Assembly: GCA_026545225.1 (NCBI GenBank)
Contig: CM048848.1
Span: 28,932,806-28,996,805 of the forward strand
DNA from: Cornus controversa
Taxonomy: Eukaryota > Streptophyta > Magnoliopsida > Cornales > Cornaceae
Reading direction: 5' to 3'
DNA: 64,000 nt
How positions within the stretch are numbered: position 1 is the first letter of the stretch; the number at the start of each line of letters is the position of its first letter. A program made the translations under genes and the position numbers. The notes below the pieces were generated by a model that was not told where the DNA came from, did not search any database, and was given only the letters and a program-made list of their open reading frames with translations. Below, piece by piece: positions 35,126-46,808 of this stretch.

Positions 35126-35170
35126 TAGGAGGATGCTAAAGATAGTCTTCTCTCCTATGATGAAGATGAC

Positions 35171-35560
35171 ATGGTTGGAGATGATGAGGGAGAATTCATT
35201 TCACATTCCCTAGTAGTCCGGAGATTATTGTTAGCCCCGAAGAAGGAGGAATATCTGCAGAGGCACAATATATTCCGGACAAGGTGCACTGTCAATCGGC
35301 AAGTTTGTGATGTTGTTATTGATAGTGGCAGCAGTGAGAATATTATGTCGAAGATGATGGTTCAAAAATTAGGACTGAAGATAGAGAAGGATTCGAGTCC
35401 TTATAAAATTGGTTGGATTAAAAAAGGGACAGAAACAAGAGTCACATATATTTGTCGAGTTCCTTTTTCGATTGGAAAAAAATATACTGACGAGGTGTTG
35501 TGTGATGTGGTGGATATGGATACTTGTCACATGATTCTGGGCAGACCATGACAGTTTGAT
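35171..35560 (+). pseudogene. Gypsy aspartic protease
   Basis: Open frame with the catalytic motif VVIDSGSSENIMS (about 35310-35345) and a MILGRP end, the usual retropepsin landmarks. Intact over 126 residues but not connected to an intact polyprotein. Confidence 0.8.
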
Positions 35561-35739
35561 GTCGATGCTACTCATAGGGGCAAAAACAATGTTTATGTGT
35601 TCATTAAAGGTGGGTAGAAGATTATGTTAGGTCCCATGGCAAAAGAGGGTAGTTTCAAGGCTTCAGTAGCTAATGGAAAATCAGTTCTTTTGATTGGCAG
35701 TGAGTAGTAGTTTTTAGAGGAGGCCAAATAGTCCGGTGA

Positions 35740-37130
35740 GATTCTGGCATTGGTGGTTTGAGAAGAGGTGTTTAGTACCCCTTCTACTATCCCCACATTA
35801 TTACGGCTTATGTTTGAAGAGTTTAAGGACATCATTCCTGATGAGCTGCCTAATAGGTTACCCAATATGTAAGACATTCCGTACCACATTGACCTTGTGC
35901 CTGGTGCTAGTCTACCAAATTTATCGCACATCGCATGAGCCCAAAGGAGAGTCAGATTCTACAGGAACAAGTAAATGAGTTGATTGAAAAGGGTTCTATG
36001 CAAGTGAGTATGAGTCCATGTGTTGTTCTAGCTTTGTTAGTGCCAAAGAAATATGACAGTTGGCATACATATATAGACAGTAGAGCCATCAACATGATCA
36101 CCATCAAATACAGATTTCCAATATCCCCACTAGATGATATTTTGGATATGTTGGCTAATTCAAAAATCTTTACGAAGATTGATTTGAGAAGCGGCTACCA
36201 TCAGATTCGTATTAGATAGGGGGCGAATGGAAGACTACATTCAAGATAAATGAGGGTTTGTACAAGTGGTTAGTGATGCCATTTGGGCTGTCTGTTGCTC
36301 TTAGTACCTTCATGAGACTTATAAATCAGGTATTGAAGTCTTTCATTGGCAGATTCGTTATTGTCTATTTTGATGATATCCTAATTTATAATCAGTCAAA
36401 ATCGGAGCATATTCTGCACTTGAGAAAGGTACTTACAATTCTGTAGGAAAATAAGTTGTACATTAATATGAAGAAGTACAGCTTTATGACCGGAAATTTA
36501 GTGTTTTTGGGGTTTGTGGTGAGTGTTGAAGGATTCGAGTAGACGTGGAGAAAGTTTGAGCAAATCGAGAATAGCCCACTCCGAAAGTAGTAGGTGATGT
36601 GCGCAGTTTTTATGGTTTAGCAACTTTCTAGTAAAGGTTCATAAAAAACTTTAGTAGTATAGTTACTCCCATTACTGAATGTATGAAGAAGGGTAAGTTC
36701 CAGTAGGGTGAAGAAGCGGAACAAAGCTTTGCGCTGATTAAGGAGAAATTGTCCATTGCACTTATATTAGGACTACTGATCTATAAGAAGTTGTTCGAAG
36801 TAGATTGTGATGCTTTAATTATGGGAGTTAGTACTATTCTATCCCAAGAGGGTAAACTAGTTGCCTTCTACAATGAGAAGCTTAGTGATGCCAAAAAAAA
36901 GTGGACAACCTACGAGTTGGAATTATATTCAGTGGTACGAGCATTGAAGATGTGAGAACATTATCTGGTTCAGAGAGAGTTCATTCTCTACACTGATCAT
37001 CAGGCTTTAAAATTCATCAATAGTCAGAATAATGTTAATCAGATGCACGCCCGACGGGTACTTTTTTGCAGCGATTTACATTATCCTTAAAACATAAGTC
37101 AGGTCAGTAGAACAAGGTAGCTAATGTACT
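35740..37130 (+). pseudogene. Gypsy reverse transcriptase and RNase H
   Basis: RT blocks: the LDDILDML and [14 protein letters not shown] segment (35935-36219), then MPFGL and the catalytic YFDDILIY (36258-36446). RNase H: FEVDCDA, LVAFYNEKL and TYELELYSVVRAL (36749-36955) followed by YTDHQALKF (36995-37015). Frames change and stops occur between blocks (for example after 36219 and 36446). Confidence 0.82.
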
Positions 37131-37149
37131 CAGCAGGCACACAACACTT

Positions 37150-38357
37150 TTAATGACTTTATGGGTTGGGGTTGTTGGGTTTGATTGTCTGAAAGAATTA
37201 TATAAAGAAGATGATGATTTTAAGGAACTTTGGGCTAAGTGTCAAGTTGGGCATGTTATTGAGGAATGTATCTACAGGAAAATTTTCTATTTTGGGGAAA
37301 TCAGCTTTGTATTCCAAAGAGTTTGCTTTGAGAGCAGCTTTGGCGGTTTGGGTGGCCATCTTTGTTGAGACAAAACTATAGCATTGGTTGAGAGGCGATA
37401 CTACTGGCCGCAACTCAAGAAAGATGTTGGAAATTATATGAGGAGGTGTCCAGTTTGTCAATCTGCAAAGGGTCAGTCCCAAAACACTGGCCTTTATCTA
37501 CCTCTTCCTACAGCAAATTTTCCTTGGGAAGATCTGTCTATGGACTTTGTCCTCAGACTTCCATACACTACCGAGGAGCTAATTTTGTTTTTGTGGTGGT
37601 TAATCGATATTCAAAGATGTCACACTTCATAGCTTGCAAGAAGACTTCAGAAGCCACACACGTAGCAAATATGTTCGTCAAGGAGCTTGTTTACCTACAT
37701 AAAGTTTCTAAATCCATCACTTCAGATAGGGACACCAAATTCCTATCAAACTTTTGGAAGATTTTGTGGAAGCGTTTTGATAAATCTTTGAATTTCAGCA
37801 ATACCAACCATCCGCAGTCTGATGGTCAAACTGAGGTGGTTAATCAGACCTTGGGAAATGTGATTTGTTGTATTTCTAGCAAAAAACCAAAATAGTGGGA
37901 TCTTATTTTGGCACAAGCAGAATTTGCATATAACAATATGGTTAATCAGTCAATTGGGAAGTCACCGTTTGCTATCGTTAACTATCATCTGCCGAGCCAT
38001 GCACTGGATTTAGTTCCTTTACCGAAACTGCCTGGAAAGAATATCGTTGTAGAACACATGACAGATCGCATTAAAGCAATCCAGGATGAGATTCGAAAGC
38101 ATCTTGAAAAAGCAAATGATAAGTACAATGAAGCAGTAGACAAGAAAAGAAAACAAAAGGTCTTTCAGGACGAAGATTTATTTATGGTGTTTCTGCGTAA
38201 AGAGAGGTTTCCTGTTGGCACCTACAACAAGCTAAAGAACAAGAAGTACGAACCGTATCAGATTCTAAAGAAAATCAATGATAATGCTTATGTTGTTGAT
38301 CTTCTCGAAGACATAACTATTTCTCCTACATTTAATGTTGCTGATTTGTTTGAGTAG
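37150..38357 (+). pseudogene. Gypsy integrase
   Basis: HHCC-type zinc region near 37384-37470 ([20 protein letters not shown]), catalytic SDRDTKF at about 37720, and [14 protein letters not shown] (about 37805-37850) with the Glu present. The C-terminal domain (37908-38357) has [13 protein letters not shown] and NVADLFE. A frameshift splits the core around 37600, and a TAG follows 37895. Confidence 0.82.
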
Positions 38358-38425
38358 TTTCCACCAGATGAGGGACGATTTTTTAGTAATAACTCAAGGA
38401 CGAGTTCTTTTCTAGCAAGGGAGAC

Positions 38426-38785
38426 TGGTGTAGGATAATTTTAGTATGTTTCATATTATATATATCTATATATATTTAATTTTTTTTCAATAGAGAAAGT
38501 TTAATTTTGGGTAATAATTTTCATTTATTTTAGTTTCCTTTTTGAAATAGATTTCTTTTTCCTGTTAGGATTAGGATTTCTACAAATTTTCTTTTATTTT
38601 TAGGTTTCCTAGTGCTATTAAGATTAAGACTTCTCTATTATAAATATATATGTACTGTCATAGGGTAGAAATCAATAAATTTATCAATAAAAATATCAAT
38701 TGCTTTGTAATTTTCTTTAACTTAGTGGATTCAAAATTATTTATCTTGTTCTTTCGCGAACGTTCATAACTTCTGCTCCGTTAGT
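38426..38785 (+). repeat. 3' LTR of the gypsy element
   Basis: Starts TGGTGTAGGATAATTTTAG and ends CTCCGTTAGT. Same layout as the 5' LTR with scattered substitutions and a shorter TA tract. Confidence 0.85.
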
Positions 38786-39202
38786 AAATATCACTGACCC
38801 TCAATTTGATGTATTGTCACGCGACTACAACTTCGTCAAATTTTGTCGCAAACACCCCCTGTATATTTTTTTAATATGTGAAATGTCTTGATTTTCCCCA
38901 ATTATTTAAATGTATTTTAATATAAAAATATCAATATACTGAAATGACCACAATGCCCTTCATGGTAATATGCCATTGTTTTATTTCTCATCTCCTCCTC
39001 TAACCACCACTGCTAAAATCTATGCGGTGACATTGAAGTTGTGACCGTTGATGAGTGTTTTGGTGATGTTGAGACCCAATGGAGCTCGAGTTTCTGAGGG
39101 TATGAGATTGAACCCATATAGGACAATGAGGGAATTGACGGAGAAGATGCTGATGTTATAAGAAAGGATTTTAATAAGAGAAAGAATGGTAGCGTTGGAG
39201 GG

Positions 39203-39448
39203 CGTTAGAGACTTATCCACAACAACAACTAGTGGCTTAAAGCAGTTACACGAAGACCAGTTCAAATACTTTCACAGGATTCTTAATAAGTTTGTCTAGA
39301 TATGCAATCAATTTAAATTCAAATGTATTCCTTTATTTTATCTTTCATGGTTTGGTTGTAACAGAATATATTTTACATCATTATAAATACATGCCTATAC
39401 CTGCGTTTAAGGAAAGGCAGCAATTCTCCAAATATTTGAAACTCTAAA
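39203..39448 (+). repeat. 5' LTR of the copia element
   Basis: Begins CGTTAGAGACTTATCC (TG mutated to CG) and ends ACTCTAAA. Confidence 0.9.
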
Positions 39449-39485
39449 TAGTATCAGAGCCAAAGTGACAAACGTCTAAATCCTC

Positions 39486-40450
39486 ATGGCCTCCTCAATT
39501 CCCACTTCATCCTCTATTCTTGTCCCAACCCCATCCACCTCTCTTACTACTTATCCCTTCATCTCCATCAAATTGATTAGTGACAATTACTTGCTCTGGC
39601 GTGCCCAACTTGTTCCATATCTCAAAGGCACCCATTTATTTTACTATGTTATTGGTTCCCTCCCAACACCCTCAACTCATATCTCTTCCACCGAAAATGA
39701 CCAAACACATACCATCCCAAATCCTACCTTTCACTCCTGGCATCTTCAAGATCAACTCATCTTGAGTGCTCTTACCTCCTCCTTTACAGAAAAGATTTTA
39801 TCTCATGTCGTTAAGTACACTACCTCGCGTGATGTGGTTTACACTAGAACGAATGTTTTCTTCACTTCTCATGCTCGAATTACCCATATCCATTTATAGC
39901 TCACCAGACTAAAAAAAGCCAACCTCTCAATTGCAGATTATTTCCAGCAATTTACTAATCTTACGGATACTCTTTCTGTCGTTGCTCAACCCTTGAACAA
40001 TTATAAACTTGTCTCCTTTCTTCTTGCAGGCCTTGGACCTGATTATGACTCCTTTGTCACATCTGTTACTACTAGAGTTGAACCTCTATCAATTGAAGAC
40101 CTTTACGACCATCTCCTTACTCATGAACAGCGATTGGAGTAGCATCAGGCCATAGTTGATCTAATTGTCGCCAAAGCTAATTTCACATCCCGCAACACCA
40201 CTAATCGTGGTGGCTGTGGCAATCATTGCGGCTCTCCAAGCCAAAATGGATGAGAAAATTATCAGAACTCACCATCTCAGAACTACTGAGGCAGGGGGTG
40301 TGGTCGTAGTTCTTCATCCTCATCCAATAATTCTTATCCCATTTGCCAAGTTTGTAACAAAACTGGCCATGTGGCGTTGGATTGTTATTACAGGTAAGAT
40401 GAATCTTACCAGCGGGGTTCCTCACCAGGCCAAGTATATTTCTCAACTTC
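39486..40450 (+). pseudogene. Copia gag
   Basis: Begins MASSIPTSSSI and shows LISDNYLLWRAQLVPYLKG, FHSWHLQDQL, LKKANLSIADYFQQF and LAGLGPDYDSFV, the usual gag landmarks of Ty1/copia. A TAG stop at 39897 sits where Gln fits (HIHL-stop-LTRLKK). The zinc knuckle region (about 40340-40390) survives as CQVCNKTGHVAL-like pieces in a shifted frame. Confidence 0.8.
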
Positions 40451-40454
40451 CCAA

Positions 40455-40654
40455 AATTTGACTAATGCAAACTGGTACCCAGACTCAGGTGTTACACACC
40501 ACCTCACTTCAAAACTTGCCAATCTAAATGTTAAAGCTGAAGAATACTCTAGATCTGACACAATTCGTGTCGGCAATGGTAATGGTCTTCCTATTCACCA
40601 TATTGGAACCACCCAAATTACTACTCCTTCATTTGTGCATCTATTGAGAAATTA
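40455..40654 (+). pseudogene. Copia protease / pre-integrase start
   Basis: NANWYPDSGVTHHLTS carries the copia protease motif (DSG with Ala-to-Val change after it), then VGNGNGLPIHHIG. The coding sequence is cut at about 40654 by the inserted LTR-like block and resumes at 42327. Confidence 0.75.
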
Positions 40655-42326
40655 TGTTATTTTCCAAATCTGACTTAGTCAAACCCCAGTTTTAAGCCTC
40701 TTATCTCTATTGTCATATATGCACAGGCTCCTTCTCACTTTGAAATGGTCCCTAACACTCATTAGCAGCTTGAAACATCTTCTTATACCTATTACGTTAA
40801 GTTTAGACCTTATTTGGTCATAATTGTGACTGCATCCCAGATTTGACACCCTAAACCTTATTTTTGCTGAATCATTTTCTTGCTAATATAGGCATATAAT
40901 CTGTGAATTTGTACTAACTGTGTTATGAGCTAAAGTAGATCATTTAATCAAGTTTAGTACATCATTTGTGTCTTGTGAGAGCTTGCAAACAGTTGGATTA
41001 TGAGGTGCTTTGAGATGTGCTCATATACAGCACAATTACTGTTCATTTTTGTTGAAAAAATCATAATTTACTGACAGATTATGGTTCTAGTTGATTTCTG
41101 AGTTTTTCATTGCACTTGAGCTTGTTTTAATTCATGTCATGAATCTGTTGGATTTCACATTATTCCACAACTAGACCATAATCAAATTATAGTTCATCAT
41201 AACTTACCTATGCACTGTTACATTGCTGAAAACTGAATTCTGAATTCCACATTTCTGAAAATTGAATTCCAAATTTTGAATTCCATATTGCTGAAAACTG
41301 AATTCCAAATTTTGAATTCCATATTTCTAAAAACTGAATTATGAACTCCACAATGCTGAATGCAGAATTCTGATTTTTGAATTCCATATTGCTAAATGCT
41401 ATGTTCTAATTTTCTGAACTCTATATTTGCTGGAAAAAAAAGACATTCTGACTTTGGTTTCTTTGAGTGCAAATTGGTTTACTTGCATCCTTTGTAGTTG
41501 TGCTACTAAAAGTCTACTCTAGTTATATTCTTGTCAAGATTAAGAACAGGTACAAGGCCTAAAATATCCGAACAAGCTTTTAAAGAGAATATACCAAACA
41601 ATGACAAGACAGTTGTTAAAAGGGAATACACCAAGCTCAATGGAGTCTAATTAGCTGAAAAGGGATTCATTGAAAGAGTGTCTACTACAAGTATGTTGCA
41701 GCTACATCTTAAAGATGTACTTATTGAAGACTATCTTTGAGGAAGTTCAAGTGTCATGATCCGCCAAGAAGTCAAGTGACCGAGTCACTATCACACCTGA
41801 CCTTGAAGACTAACCATCAGAGTTTGAAGAGTTGAAATTCATCTTAAAGACCAATATACAAAGCTAGAAGCCATTGTCGCTGCTCAGGACATCGAACTTA
41901 CTCTACTATCACTATGTATAGTCCAAGTATTGGGATACTTTAGATAGGGGGAGTGTGAGTGATTGTGGTGAGATTCAGGTGAGATAGCTTGAGCTTTGGG
42001 AAGCCCAAGTTGGGATTGAGAGCGAAAAAGTTGTTGTAAAATTTGATGAGAGTGGTTCAGGCCTAGGGAGGCTGTGAACTGGGTGAGTGCTAGAGTGAAC
42101 TATGTTGTGAGTTGGGTGAGTGAGAGAGTGATTGAGAGAATTAATGTACTGCCCTTTCAGACATAGTGGAGCTTAGTTCGAAGAGGTTTTTTCCCCACCT
42201 TGGGGTTTCCTCTATAAAACTATGTGTCCATAAAATTATGAGATTGCATGTGACAACCAAGCTTGCAATATTAGGAAGAAAAATTGAAGAACCTATTCAC
42301 CCCCTCCCCCTCTAGGTTCATTAACA
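40655..42326 (+). repeat. Solo-LTR-like insertion within the copia pol (1.67 kb)
   Basis: The block separates the two halves of the pre-integrase coding sequence. It begins TGTTATTTTCC and ends TTCATTAACA, so the termini TGTTA and TAACA are inverted repeats as in LTRs. Near the right end are CCCCACCTTGGGG, TATAAA (42213-42218) and a C-rich tract, like the promoter end of SIRE-type copia LTRs. Direct repeats of about 35 bp (TGAATTCCATATTGCTGAAA type) fill 41220-41400. No clean target duplication was found, so the borders are approximate. Confidence 0.5.
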
Positions 42327-43440
42327 ATGTTTTACATGTTCTCCATATATGCAAAAAATTGTTTTCTGTCTAGTGCTTCACAAAAGACACTAACACATTT
42401 TTTGAATTCCACCCATCTTATTTTCTTTTGAAGGATCGAGCTACGGGGAAGCTGCTGCTCCAAGGCCTGAGTAACAATGGACTTTACCAAATTTCATCCA
42501 CTCCAAATAAATATGTTCTGTCCATTTTCTCAAGTGAACACTCAACTATCTCCTTATGACATGCTCGCATGGGTCATCTTTCATTTCAAATTGTTCATTG
42601 AGTCATTCGTCAAATATAAGTCCCCAGTACATCGTCACTCAGTCTCTCACAGATGCTCAGCTTGCTTGAGTTCAAAGAGTCGGCAATTACCATTTTTCAC
42701 TTCTCTAACTCAAGTTACAGAACCTTTAGCATTAATCTGTACTGATGTATAGGGCCCTGCTCCTATTTGTTTACTCACTGGCCATAAATATTAATTTTCT
42801 TTTTTGGATGCATTTAGCAAATATTTATGGCTTTATCCCATTTCTCTAAAAAGTGATGTTAGTCGAATTTTTCTCAAATTTCAATCATACGTTGAATGGT
42901 ATTTTAATACTAAAATCAAAGCTGTGGAATCTGATTAGGGCAGTGAATATCGCTCGCTTCATAAAATTTTCCAAGATCAAGGTATCATTCATCATCTTTC
43001 TTGCCCTCATATGCACCAATAAAATGGTGTTATTGAGCGCAAACATCGCCACATAGTGGAAATAGGCCGTACCTTATTATCCCAAGCCAGCATTCCTCAA
43101 CAACTTTGGGACGATGCTTTCCTTACGGCCTGTTACTTAATTAATCATATGCCTACTCCCACACTTCAAAATCGTACTCCATATGAGGTTCTTTTCAAAT
43201 CTCCACCTAATTACACTTTCTAAAAATATTTGGTTGCACTTGTTGGCCTAGTCTCTGGCAATATAATACCAACAAATTTCAACCTCGTTCTCTGCCATGT
43301 GTCTTTCTCGAATATAGCCTTTTACACAAAGGATATAAGTGTCTCCATGTTCCCACTCTCCGTGTTTATATCTCCTGTGATGTACAATTTGATGAATTTA
43401 CATTTCCTTTCAAAACCATCCTAACGTGCCACTCTCCTCC
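42327..43440 (+). pseudogene. Copia pre-integrase and integrase
   Basis: Resumes with DTNTFFEFHPSYFLLKDRA, then the HxxxH-CxxC zinc region (GHLSFQIV, about 42575; ACLSSKS, about 42660). The core is spread over shifted frames: the first Asp in ICTDV (about 42738), HQ-NGV-ERKHRH at about 43015-43055, and MPTPTLQNRTPYE at about 43150-43185. Several stops and frameshifts. Confidence 0.75.
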
Positions 43441-43819
43441 CTCTCAATTCCATAATGATCATCTTCTGAGTCTATCGGATACAAGGGTCTCGACAGTAGT
43501 AGTTTCTCCAAGTAGTCCCTCAATCAAATCTATAGACACTTTTCTCCATAACCAGCCCGCAAGCACACTAGATCCACCTAGTCCGAACCCATCCTTAACC
43601 TCACCACAAATAACTGCACCTATTGAGCCTTTCCCCACCAATCCAACTACATCTCTTTCGAACCCACGACCTTCCCTATGCTCAGACAATTCTCCTTCTT
43701 CAAACATTGACCCTCAAATAACATCAGTGCACCCAATGCTCACCCGTTCCAAAAATAATATTCGAAAACCCAAAAACCTTCCTGAAGGCATAATTTGACA
43801 TCCAATCCCACGAGTTCTC

Positions 43820-45390
43820 TTTACTGAATCTTCTCAACAGCCTACTGAGCCTATCTACTACACCACAACCATTAAAGATCCATTATGGCATCAAGCAATG
43901 AATATTGAATTTAATGCATTGCTAAAAATCAAACATGGACCCTGGTTCCTCCTACTTCAACTTGTAACATCATTGGCTCAAAGTGGGTGTTTCATATCAA
44001 ATGTCATGCGGATGGTAATATCGAACACTATAAAGCGCGTCTTGTTGCCAAAGGCTATCATCAACAACCAGGTATTGATTTTGGTGAAACATTTAGCCCT
44101 GTTGTTAAGCCTATAATGGTACACACCGTTCTTTCCTTAGCTATCTTAGCTGGTTGGCCCATTCATTAAATAAATATTCAAAATGCTTTCCTTCATGGGA
44201 ATTTATCAGAGGAAGTGTATATGTCTCAGCCCCCTGGTTTTTTCATCCCCAGTACCCAAACCATGTATGTAAATTACAAAAAAAGCTTTGCATGGTCTTA
44301 AACAAGCCCCACGGGCTTGGTTCGAAAGACTTAGCAATAAGCTTCTTGCTTTTAGTTTTAAAGGTACTTGATCCGACACTTCCTTGTTTGTTTATACATC
44401 TTCCACAGTCAAAATATTTATGCTTATATATGTGGATGATATTCTCATCACAAGTAATAAACGGATGGCTATTAATGATTTACTATCAGCTTTACATAAT
44501 GAATTTGCTGTTAAAAATTTGGGTCCGCTCTATTTTTTTCTTGGTGTTGAAATAATTCAAAATTCCAAGGGGTTCATTATATCTCAACATTGATACATTA
44601 TGGATATATTGAAACGCACCAATATGTTAGAAGCAAAACCGGTTCATTCTCCTATGGCCACATCCACAAAACTTTTGGCTTAGGAAAGTGAAACATTTTT
44701 GGATCCAACACTTTACAGAAGCACTATTGGTGCTCTTCAATATCTCTACATCACTAGACCAGATATAGCATTCACAGTTAACAAGCAATCCCAATTTCTT
44801 CACAAACCAACAACACTCCACTGGCAGTTAACCAAGCGCTTTCTACGCTACCTTAAGCAAACTGTGGATTTTGGCCTCCAATTTCACAGGTCACGATCCC
44901 TTTCATTACAAGCCTACTCCGATGCGGATTGGGCAGGTAGTGGTGACGATAGATGCTCCATAGGAGGCTATTGTGTCTTTCTTAAGGACAATCTAATTTC
45001 TTAGAGTTGCAAGAAGCAAGCTACTGTAGCCCAGTCAAGCACCGAAGTTGAATATAAATCCTTAGAAAATACCGCAGCTGAGATCTCATGGTTATGTTAT
45101 CTTCTAACTGAACTTGAGTCGCTTCCTTCTATAACTCCCATTCTTTGGTGTCACAATATTGGTGCAACATATTTATCCTCAAATCCAGTTTTCCATGCTT
45201 GAACCAAACATGTCGAGATAGATTTTCATTTTGTTCGAGATATGGTTGCTCGTGGTACATTAGATATCCGCTTCATTTCTACCAAAGATCAGGTAGCTGA
45301 CATCTTCACCAAGCTGCTATCCTTATCTCAGTTCTCTCTCATTCCTGACAAGCTGAACATTGCCTTTGCCCAGTTAAGCTTGAGGGGGCG
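43820..45390 (+). pseudogene. Copia reverse transcriptase and RNase H
   Basis: RT: KARLVAKGYHQQPGIDFGETFSPV spread over 44030-44105 and the catalytic YVDD at about 44428-44439, then LGPLYFFLGVEI. RNase H: ITRPDIAFTVN, SDADWAGSGDDR (about 44920-44955), SIGGYCVFL, then EVDFHFVRD-like and the frame ending LRGRV at the purine tract. Frameshifts near 44160 and 44600; TAG at 45003. Confidence 0.82.
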
Positions 45391-45636
45391 TGTTAGAGAC
45401 TTATCCACAGCAACAACTAGTGTCTCAAAGGAGTTACACGAAGACCAGTTCAAATACTTTCATAGGATCCTTGATAAGTTTGTTTAGATATGTAATCAAT
45501 TTAAATTCAAATGTATTCCTCTGTTTTATCTTTCATGGTTTGGTTGTAATAGAATATATTTTACATCATTATAAATACATGCCTATACCTGCGTTTAAGG
45601 AAAGGCAACAATTCTCTAAATATTTGAAACTCTACA
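45391..45636 (+). repeat. 3' LTR of the copia element
   Basis: Begins TGTTAGAGACTTATCC and ends ACTCTACA, the intact TG...CA form. Confidence 0.92.
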
Positions 45637-46027
45637 GAGGGGGAGTTAGTGGCCGGGGAACGAAAGCAGATATCATTCGTGCCTGGGTTACGGGTGATGT
45701 TGACAGAGTTGAAGTTGTTGGTGGTGCGGCTGATGGTTTGGTAGAGGGTTGTGACGAGTTCTACTCCGGTTGGACCAACTATAAAGGGCAAACTTAAAGC
45801 GACAGTGGGACTTCGAGGTATTTATTGTGAAGTAGATCTAAATAGAAGATATCTGCAACTGGAGGGTGAGGGATGAGCAGTGGGTCAGATCACTGGCTTT
45901 GGGGTGGGATTGAGTGTGTGAGGGGATGATGTGATGATGGTGTATGATAGTGATGTATATTACAATATTATCTTGATTGAATACACACATATATATGTCT
46001 TTATTTTGACCAACCGGCTCTATGTGA

Positions 46028-46150
46028 GTGTTAATGATTAAGTAGCTATATTTTAAATGATTTTTTTTTTGAGCCCATGCACCGTGATTAAGTAGCTATA
46101 TTTTAAATGATTTTTTTTTTGAGCCCATGCACCGTGATTAAGTAGCTATA
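46028..46150. repeat. Short tandem duplication
   Basis: GATTAAGTAGCTATATTTT and GAGCCCATGCACCGT occur twice in a row with a unit of about 58 bp. Confidence 0.8.
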
Positions 46151-46214
46151 TTAAGTAGCTTCGGATTTTTAGTGATAAGATACATGTCTAATTTGGAATA
46201 ACATAGTAAGACCA

Positions 46215-46605
46215 CAATATTATTTATGGAAATAAATAATTATATATATTATAGTATATATATAGATAGATAGGGAAAAGAAAGAGAAATTTAATTACTT
46301 TTTTATTTTATGTTAACATTACTATTTATGGAAATAAATAATTAGATGTAGGTTGTATATATTATAGTGTGTGTACATATATAGATAGATATAAAAAAGG
46401 AAAGGGAAATTTAATTAATTTTTTATTTTATGTTAACATTATTACTTATGAAAATAAATAATTATATATATAGGTCAGATATTTTATAGTATATATATAG
46501 AGAAAAAGGAAGAGAAATTTAATTATTTCTTATTTTACGTTAACATTATTACTCATGGAGATAAATAATTATATATATAGGTTATATATATTATAGTATA
46601 TATAT
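46215..46605. repeat. AT-rich tandem repeat, about 3.5 copies of 100-120 bp
   Basis: Each unit has GGAAATAAATAATTA, a TATA stretch, GGAAAGGGAAATTTAATT and TTTTATTTTATGTTAACATT. Unit starts are near 46222, 46322, 46441 and 46550. Confidence 0.8.
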
Positions 46606-46808
46606 AGGGCTATTGAGAGGGGCATTTTGGTCCATTAGACAGGATTAAATGAATAATTTTAGTATTCAAAAGGGTTAGGTCAGAAGTCAAAGAGTACTAT
46701 GGTCATTTCACTATGAAAAAGTGCCATGACACGGTCTACTTTTGGTAGGAAAGGGTGTATGTGATATACAACAAAAATCAGTAGGGGTGTTGGTGACGGA
46801 ATTTGACA

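Larger units (their letters stand above)
33586..38785 (+). mobile_element. Ty3/gypsy retrotransposon, complete structure, broken coding
   Basis: 5' LTR 33586-33944, primer-binding site 33945, gag, protease, RT, RNase H, integrase, purine tract (GCAAGGGAGAC) and 3' LTR 38426-38785. Every main domain is still recognisable, but stop codons occur throughout. I found no matching 5-bp duplication (AGGAC left, AAATA right); the left side abuts the AT microsatellite, which may have altered it. Confidence 0.85.
39203..45636 (+). mobile_element. Ty1/copia retrotransposon, full length, broken coding
   Basis: Identical-length LTRs (246 bp each: 39203-39448 and 45391-45636), primer site TAGTATCAGAGCC after the 5' LTR, purine tract TTGAGGGGGCG before the 3' LTR, and target duplication GAGGG (39198-39202 and 45637-45641). 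By eye the LTRs differ at about 16 of 246 positions, mostly transitions. The interior encodes gag, protease, integrase, RT and RNase H in the copia order, with stops and one large insertion (40655-42326). Confidence 0.93.
39000..45791 (-). pseudogene. FAS1-domain (fasciclin-like arabinogalactan protein) gene fragment, interrupted by copia
   Basis: Two minus-strand frames, 45791-45637 and 39202-39020, lie on either side of the copia insertion. Joined through one copy of the GAGGG duplication they form one uninterrupted frame of about 110 codons with TTLYQT, SVNITRNPG, SPATNSPSNAT, LSYNISIFSV and LGLNITKTLINGHNFNV. These fit a FAS1 domain of plant fasciclin-like arabinogalactan proteins (FLA4-like), which are cell-surface glycoproteins. 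A TAG follows about two codons after the last motif. No signal peptide or GPI region is present: only a captured fragment. Confidence 0.6.
38834..46808. mobile_element. Inverted-repeat-bounded element carrying a host gene fragment, split by copia
   Basis: The left end (38834-38858, CGTCAAATTTTGTCGC and AAACACCCC) is matched in inverted orientation by 46783-46808 (GGGGTGTTGGTGACGG and AATTTGAC). Both sides continue with GAAATGACCA-type sequence (about 38940 and, inverted, about 46710). After removing the copia element the unit is about 1.5 kb. It contains the fasciclin-like fragment, so it resembles a Pack-type DNA element. Superfamily and target duplication were not determined. Confidence 0.5.

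Noticed and set aside
33581..38790. Target-site duplication of the gypsy element
   Set aside because: AGGAC and AAATA do not match; the left side touches an AT microsatellite, so none is claimed.
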